NCBI GenBank assembly: GCA_947258805.1
Contig: CAMYJV010000084.1
Coordinates: 1-13,638, forward strand
Reading direction: 5' to 3'
Origin: an uncultured Gammaproteobacteria bacterium
GTDB lineage: Bacteria > Pseudomonadota > Gammaproteobacteria > GCA-2729495
Length of the DNA: 13,638 nt
This document shows, one piece after another, positions 10,337 through 13,638 of the stretch. Within the stretch, counting starts at the first letter, position 1, and each line of letters starts with the position of its first letter. The translations under genes were made by a program, and so were the position numbers. The notes under the pieces are model-generated. The model was not told the DNA's origin. It saw nothing but the letters and a program-made list of their open reading frames with translations, and made no database searches.

Positions 10337-11165
10337 GGATTGCCTTGTGCCGATGGATCAATGACGAACCGGGCCACCTTGCCGTTGACGTTGCGTTCGG
10401 GCACCTCGTACGGCTCCTTGTTGAGGTAGACGTCTACACCGGGCGCATTACCCAGCAGAATCTGAATGGGGGGTTCCCCGGTCAGTTGCCGGCGCATCCC
10501 CTCCCGCTGCAGACCGAACAGGATGCGGCGCTCGAGGTTGGATATCTCCACCCATGATTCCTCCCGGAAATAGAATTCCAGCTCAATGCCTTCAGCTGCA
10601 GGAGGCGCTTCGGCGGCAGGCTCAGGTTCAGTTGGCGCTGGCACGACCGCAGCGACCGGCTGGGCCGGCAAAGGCTCTGCCACCGTCGCATCCGGTACCC
10701 GGCCGCAGGCGGGGCTGCCGGCTGCGGGTCGGCGCTGACCTGCTCCGGGGGTTCATCGCGCAAGACATAGACGGCCAGCGCGATAGCGAGGACCGCGGCC
10801 ACCGTGCCCATGACCCAGGGTGCGGGACTGATGTTCCGCTGGCCGCCCGGCGCCCTGGGCGACAGGACCGGTTCCAGCGACCCATCGGGCTGCACGGCCC
10901 GGTAGGCGTCCAGCACAGTCGCCTCGTCCATGCGCAGGGCCCGCGCATAGGCTTTCAGATGACCGCGAACAAAGACCGGGGCGCCAATTTCGGCAAACTG
11001 CTCTGCCTCCAGGGCCTCGATCATGCGCTGGTCGAGGTGCAGATCGTCGGCCACTTGCTCCACGGACAACCCGCGCTCATTGCGAACGTTGCGCAACAGC
11101 TCGCCGGGTCCGGTCTGCGGCGATTCCGTTGCCGCAGACGCATCGCTGCCAACTTCAGCCGGCAT
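10333..11165 (-). CDS. rodZ: Cytoskeletal/cell-shape protein RodZ, interrupted by an apparent frameshift
   Basis: RodZ links the MreB cytoskeleton to the membrane and supports rod shape. The first frame (11165 down to about 10700) encodes a helix-turn-helix domain (about 22-90, with [22 protein letters not shown] and [13 protein letters not shown]), a membrane segment (117-135, [19 protein letters not shown]) and the start of a Pro/Ala linker. The C-terminal DUF4115-type domain ([17 protein letters not shown], then VARFVIDP) lies in another frame, ending at 10333. Reading one extra G in the GGG run at 10698-10700 joins them smoothly into about 277 residues. Without it, the first frame runs into unrelated Arg/Ser/Cys-rich sequence and stops at 10482, giving about 227 residues. 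This could be a sequencing error or a real mutation. The ATG at 11165 overlaps the pilF end by 11 nt; the stop overlaps the hisS start. Confidence 0.85.
10698..10700 (-). other. Probable site of the rodZ frameshift (GGG run, one base short)
   Basis: The CCC on the plus strand (GGG on the coding strand) lies where the good N-terminal frame and the good C-terminal frame can be joined by one added base, reading ...PPAAG then VPDATVAEP. Nearby positions (roughly 10690-10740) cannot be excluded because both frames are open there. No classical slippery heptamer such as A-AAA-AAG is present. Confidence 0.55.
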
Positions 11166-11931
11166 TCCGTTCTTTCTCAAGCACTAACCGGGTCTCCACG
11201 GATGCCGGGAAATCCTTCTTCAGTTGCTCTGAATAGTCGGCTGCAGCGCCGAGGTCGCCGTTGGCTTCCTCGATCTGCACGCCAAGCCACAGCACGGCCG
11301 CGCTCGGCCGGCGAACCGCCAGATAGCGCTCGAGAAAAGCGCGCGCCTGCAAATTGTTAATGCGCTGGTGCGCGACGTCGGCCATCTGGAGTAACGCCTC
11401 GCTGTAGCGTGGATCGACGCTCAATGCGCGACGCAGATACTCTTCCGATTTCTCCAGATCCACCGGCTTTATGCAGATGCCGGCGTTCGTGTAAATCTTC
11501 GCCCTGTTGACAAACTTCTTGGACAGCGGGATGTCGGCGGCACGATCGAAATATTTCAGAGCTTCTTGACGATCGCCACCATCCCGGCACAGAAAGGCTG
11601 CGTACACGTTAAGTGCGTCCGGATCATCCGGAGCAATCTGCACCGCACGCTGGTAGCTTTTCTCCGCTTCTCCGAGATCGTTCAGGCGCAGGTAGAGATT
11701 TCCCAGCTCGGCGTGCGGCTCCCAGAGTTTCGGGTTCAGCTTGGCCGCCCGTTCCAGCCTGTCCTGCGCCGCCTGGTAGTTGCCCTGCCGCAGATAGCCC
11801 TTACCCAGCTCCAGGTTGCTTTCCGCAGCAGCTTCCGGGTCGGCTTCCATCGGTTGCCGACCCGTCACTGTCGTTACACAGCTGGCCAACCCGAGGGCCG
11901 CGGCCAGGACCATCAGTGCCCGCAATTTCAT
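11155..11931 (-). CDS. pilF: Type IV pilus biogenesis/stability TPR lipoprotein PilF (PilW)
   Basis: PilF is an outer-membrane lipoprotein (pilotin) that helps the PilQ secretin assemble in type IV pilus systems. Length is 258 residues. The signal peptide ends in the lipobox LASC with Cys18. Several TPR units follow at about residues 36-69, 70-103, 104-138 and 144-177, with typical motifs such as LGKGYLRQGNYQAAQDRLERA and LGNLYLRLNDLGEAEKSYQRA. NVYAAFLCRDGG (108-119) corresponds to the NYG-FLC-G motif of PilF proteins. The ATG at 11931 overlaps the rlmN stop as ATGA, and AAAGG lies 5 nt upstream. The rlmN-pilF-rodZ order is conserved in pseudomonads and relatives. No other pilus gene is in the window, so active pili cannot be judged from here. 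Confidence 0.93.
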   Translation of the reverse strand: MKLRALMVLAAALGLASCVTTVTGRQPMEADPEAAAESNLELGKGYLRQGNYQAAQDRLERAAKLNPKLWEPHAELGNLYLRLNDLGEAEKSYQRAVQIAPDDPDALNVYAAFLCRDGGDRQEALKYFDRAADIPLSKKFVNRAKIYTNAGICIKPVDLEKSEEYLRRALSVDPRYSEALLQMADVAHQRINNLQARAFLERYLAVRRPSAAVLWLGVQIEEANGDLGAAADYSEQLKKDFPASVETRLVLEKERNAG

Positions 11932-13025
11932 GACAGCCTTTCCCCTATCGTCTTGCTACCCAATGGCGTGTTTACCCGGTTGTTAACCCGCCCGGCCAAC
12001 TGGCCACAGGCGGCGGCGATGTCGTCACCCCTGGTCCGCCTGGTGATGGTCATGACGCCGGCGCGCATGAGTATGTCGCGAAAGGCGTCGACCTGCACCG
12101 TTGATGATCGCTGGTAGTTGGTGCCGGGGAACGGATTGAAGGGAATCAGGTTCACCTTGGCCGGCCGATTGCGCAGCAGCCGGGCGAGTTCGCGCGCATG
12201 AGACAGGTCATCATTCACGCCCTTGAGCATGACATACTCAAAGGTCACATCCCTGGTATTGGTTTTTTCCACGTAGTCCCAGCAGGCCGGCAGTAGTTCG
12301 GCAATCGGATGGCGGCGATTAATGGGCACGAGCTCGTTGCGCAACTCGTCGTCCGGGGCGTGCAGCGACACTGCCAGCGCGACCCGGGCCGATTCTGCGA
12401 GCCGCCGGATCTGCGGCACGAGGCCTGAAGTACTGACCGTCACCCGCCGCCGGGACAGCCCAAAGGCCAGATCGTCGGTCAATACGTCTACGGCTTCAAG
12501 CAGCGGCCGTAAGTTTGCCAGCGGCTCGCCCATCCCCATGAAGACGACATTGGTTACCGTCCTCTCGTGGCCTTCTGCCTCCAGTTCACGGCCTGCAAGA
12601 ATCAACTGCCCAACGATCTCGCCGGCATCCAGATTCCGGTTGAAGCCCTGGTGGCCCGTTGCGCAGAAACTGCAGTTCATCGCGCAACCAACCTGGGACG
12701 ACACGCACAACGTGCCGCGGCTGTCTTCCGGGATAAACACGGTCTCTATCGCCTGGCCCTGCCCTGCGGCAAGCTGCCACTTGATCACCCCGTCTGCGGC
12801 ACGCTCGCACGCGAGGATTTCCGGCAGCCGGAAATCTGCCGCTGCGGTGAGCTGCTCGCGCAACGCAAGGCTCAGATCCGTCATGGCCTGCGGGTCCATA
12901 ACACGGCGCGTGTACAACCAGCGCATGACCTGCCGGGCACGGAAGGGCTTCTCGCCCATCGCCACGAACAGGCGCTCGAGTTCCGTACGGGATTTACCAA
13001 CCAGGTTGACGGCAGCTTCGGTCAT
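11928..13025 (-). CDS. rlmN: Dual-specificity 23S rRNA/tRNA adenine-C2 methyltransferase RlmN
   Basis: Radical SAM enzyme that methylates C2 of A2503 in 23S rRNA and A37 of some tRNAs, improving decoding accuracy; cytoplasmic. Length is 365 residues. The radical SAM cluster motif CAMNCSFC supplies Cys114, Cys118 and Cys121. Cys107 (in CVSSQVGC) and Cys340 (in IAAACGQL) match the two further conserved cysteines of E. coli RlmN (118 and 355), the latter carrying the methyl group. Other family signatures are NVVFMGMGEPLAN (159-171), VSTSGLVPQI (197-206), SLHAPDDELR (220-229) and NLIPFNPFPGTNY (292-304). The ATG at 13025 is 6 nt after the ndk stop and has no evident ribosome binding site, suggesting translational coupling. 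The stop overlaps the pilF start. Confidence 0.97.
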   Translation of the reverse strand: MTEAAVNLVGKSRTELERLFVAMGEKPFRARQVMRWLYTRRVMDPQAMTDLSLALREQLTAAADFRLPEILACERAADGVIKWQLAAGQGQAIETVFIPEDSRGTLCVSSQVGCAMNCSFCATGHQGFNRNLDAGEIVGQLILAGRELEAEGHERTVTNVVFMGMGEPLANLRPLLEAVDVLTDDLAFGLSRRRVTVSTSGLVPQIRRLAESARVALAVSLHAPDDELRNELVPINRRHPIAELLPACWDYVEKTNTRDVTFEYVMLKGVNDDLSHARELARLLRNRPAKVNLIPFNPFPGTNYQRSSTVQVDAFRDILMRAGVMTITRRTRGDDIAAACGQLAGRVNNRVNTPLGSKTIGERLS

Positions 13026-13031
13026 GCGCTG

Positions 13032-13463
13032 TCAGCGGGTGCGGGGACAGATCTGGTCATCACCAAAGAAGAACGCAATTTCAGCCCGCGCCGTGTCTGG
13101 CCCGTCTGAACCATGCACCACATTCTCTTCGATACTGGCAGCAAAGTCGGCGCGAACCGTACCGGGATCTGCCTCCGACGGATTCGTCGCCCCCATGATC
13201 TCGCGGTTCTTGTTGATGGCGTCATCGCCTTCGAGCACCTGCACGACCACCGGTCCCGACATCATGTAGCTCACCAGGTCGTTATAGAACGGCCGTTCCT
13301 TGTGAACCGCATAGAAACCCTCGGCCTGCTCTCGAGACAGATGCAACATGCGCGCTGCAATGATCTGCAGCCCCGCCTGTTCGAAGCGGCGATACACCTC
13401 GCCGATCAGGTTCTTCTCCACTCCGTCCGGCTTGATGATGGAAAGCGTGCGTTCAGTTGCCAT
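13032..13463 (-). CDS. ndk: Nucleoside diphosphate kinase
   Basis: Transfers the gamma-phosphate between nucleoside tri- and diphosphates through a phosphohistidine, balancing NTP and dNTP pools; cytoplasmic. Length is 143 residues, the same as E. coli. It begins [15 protein letters not shown] with the conserved Lys11, contains the NPSEADPGT(V/I)R segment (94-104), and has the active-site His117 in NVVHGSDG. The frame is open upstream to 13517, but the ATG at 13463 gives the standard N terminus and has AGGAG 5 nt upstream. It starts 23 nt after the iscA stop and ends 6 nt before rlmN; ndk followed by rlmN is a common gammaproteobacterial order. Confidence 0.98.
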   Translation of the reverse strand: MATERTLSIIKPDGVEKNLIGEVYRRFEQAGLQIIAARMLHLSREQAEGFYAVHKERPFYNDLVSYMMSGPVVVQVLEGDDAINKNREIMGATNPSEADPGTVRADFAASIEENVVHGSDGPDTARAEIAFFFGDDQICPRTR

Positions 13464-13468
13464 GAATA

Positions 13469-13473
13469 CTCCT
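13469..13473 (-). promoter_or_regulatory. Ribosome binding site of ndk
   Basis: AGGAG on the minus strand, 5 nt before the ATG at 13463. It decides for the 143-residue product over an 18-residue longer in-frame reading that would overlap iscA. Confidence 0.75.
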
Positions 13474-13486
13474 GGGCAGTAATAGC

Positions 13487-13638
13487 TTAAATATTGAAAC
13501 TCTCGCCGCAGCCGCATTCGCCGGCTGCCTTCGGATTGCGGAACTGAAACGCCTCGTTGAGACCCTGCTGCACATAGTCCACTTCAGTGCCGTCGATGTA
13601 CTGCAAACTCTCGGGGTCTACCACCACCTTGATGCCGG
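13487..13638 (-). CDS. iscA: A-type iron-sulfur cluster carrier, IscA-like (5' end outside window)
   Basis: Only the last 49 codons are present, ending in TAA at 13487. The reading [21 protein letters not shown] and the C-terminal [12 protein letters not shown] match the end of IscA/ErpA/SufA proteins. The CGC motif supplies two of the three cysteines that hold iron or an Fe-S cluster; the third lies upstream, outside the window. GLNEAF and ECGCGESF resemble IscA more than ErpA, which usually ends in CGCGSSF. The protein assists insertion of Fe-S clusters into apoproteins. ndk begins 23 nt downstream in the same direction. Confidence 0.88.
   Translation of the reverse strand, partial: GIKVVVDPESLQYIDGTEVDYVQQGLNEAFQFRNPKAAGECGCGESFNI

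Noticed and set aside
10482..10740. Programmed -1 ribosomal frameshift in rodZ
   Set aside because: No slippery heptamer is visible near the junction, and I know of no precedent for programmed frameshifting in rodZ. A single missing base explains it more simply.
10554..11360. Plus-strand open frame (268 codons) across rodZ and pilF
   Set aside because: Antisense to two recognised genes, with no recognisable domain and no ribosome binding site noted.

Overview
The window is a compact, GC-rich stretch of core chromosome from a gammaproteobacterium. The evidence is gene order: iscA-ndk-rlmN-pilF-rodZ-hisS-yfgM-bamB-der on one strand and guaB-guaA divergent from xseA, both familiar arrangements in Pseudomonas, Enterobacterales and Xanthomonadales. 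The MetX protein and a REP-type hairpin both recall Xanthomonadales-like lineages. I cannot name a genus. I see no mobile element, tRNA, rRNA, CRISPR array, phage gene or defence island, and no convincing new multi-gene system; nearly all of it is housekeeping DNA.

Layout. Positions 1-2948 (minus): guaA (3' end cut by the window edge) and guaB, the two enzymes that convert IMP to GMP, 5 nt apart and read from a promoter candidate at 2984-3012. Positions 3024-4379 (plus): xseA, large subunit of exonuclease VII, diverging from guaB across 75 bp. Positions 4380-4543: a convergent intergenic spacer with a short repeated palindrome and one REP-like hairpin. Positions 4544-5674 (minus): a MetX-family O-acyltransferase, possibly a serine O-succinyltransferase, with its own promoter candidate just after der.

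Positions 5768-13638 (minus) form one long, tightly packed probable operon, in transcription order: iscA (3' end only), ndk, rlmN, pilF, rodZ, hisS, yfgM, bamB, der. It mixes Fe-S assembly, nucleotide balance, rRNA/tRNA methylation, pilus biogenesis, cell shape, tRNA charging, translocon-associated chaperoning, outer-membrane assembly and ribosome maturation. Junctions are very tight: rlmN/pilF overlap as ATGA, pilF/rodZ overlap by 11 nt, and rodZ/hisS overlap as GTGA.

Points deserving a second look: rodZ is split by an apparent one-base loss near 10698-10700, separating its HTH/membrane half from its C-terminal domain; ispG, which usually lies between rodZ and hisS, is absent; iscA is followed directly by ndk without hscB-hscA-fdx; the substrate of the MetX-family enzyme is uncertain; and the guaB and xseA promoter candidates overlap.
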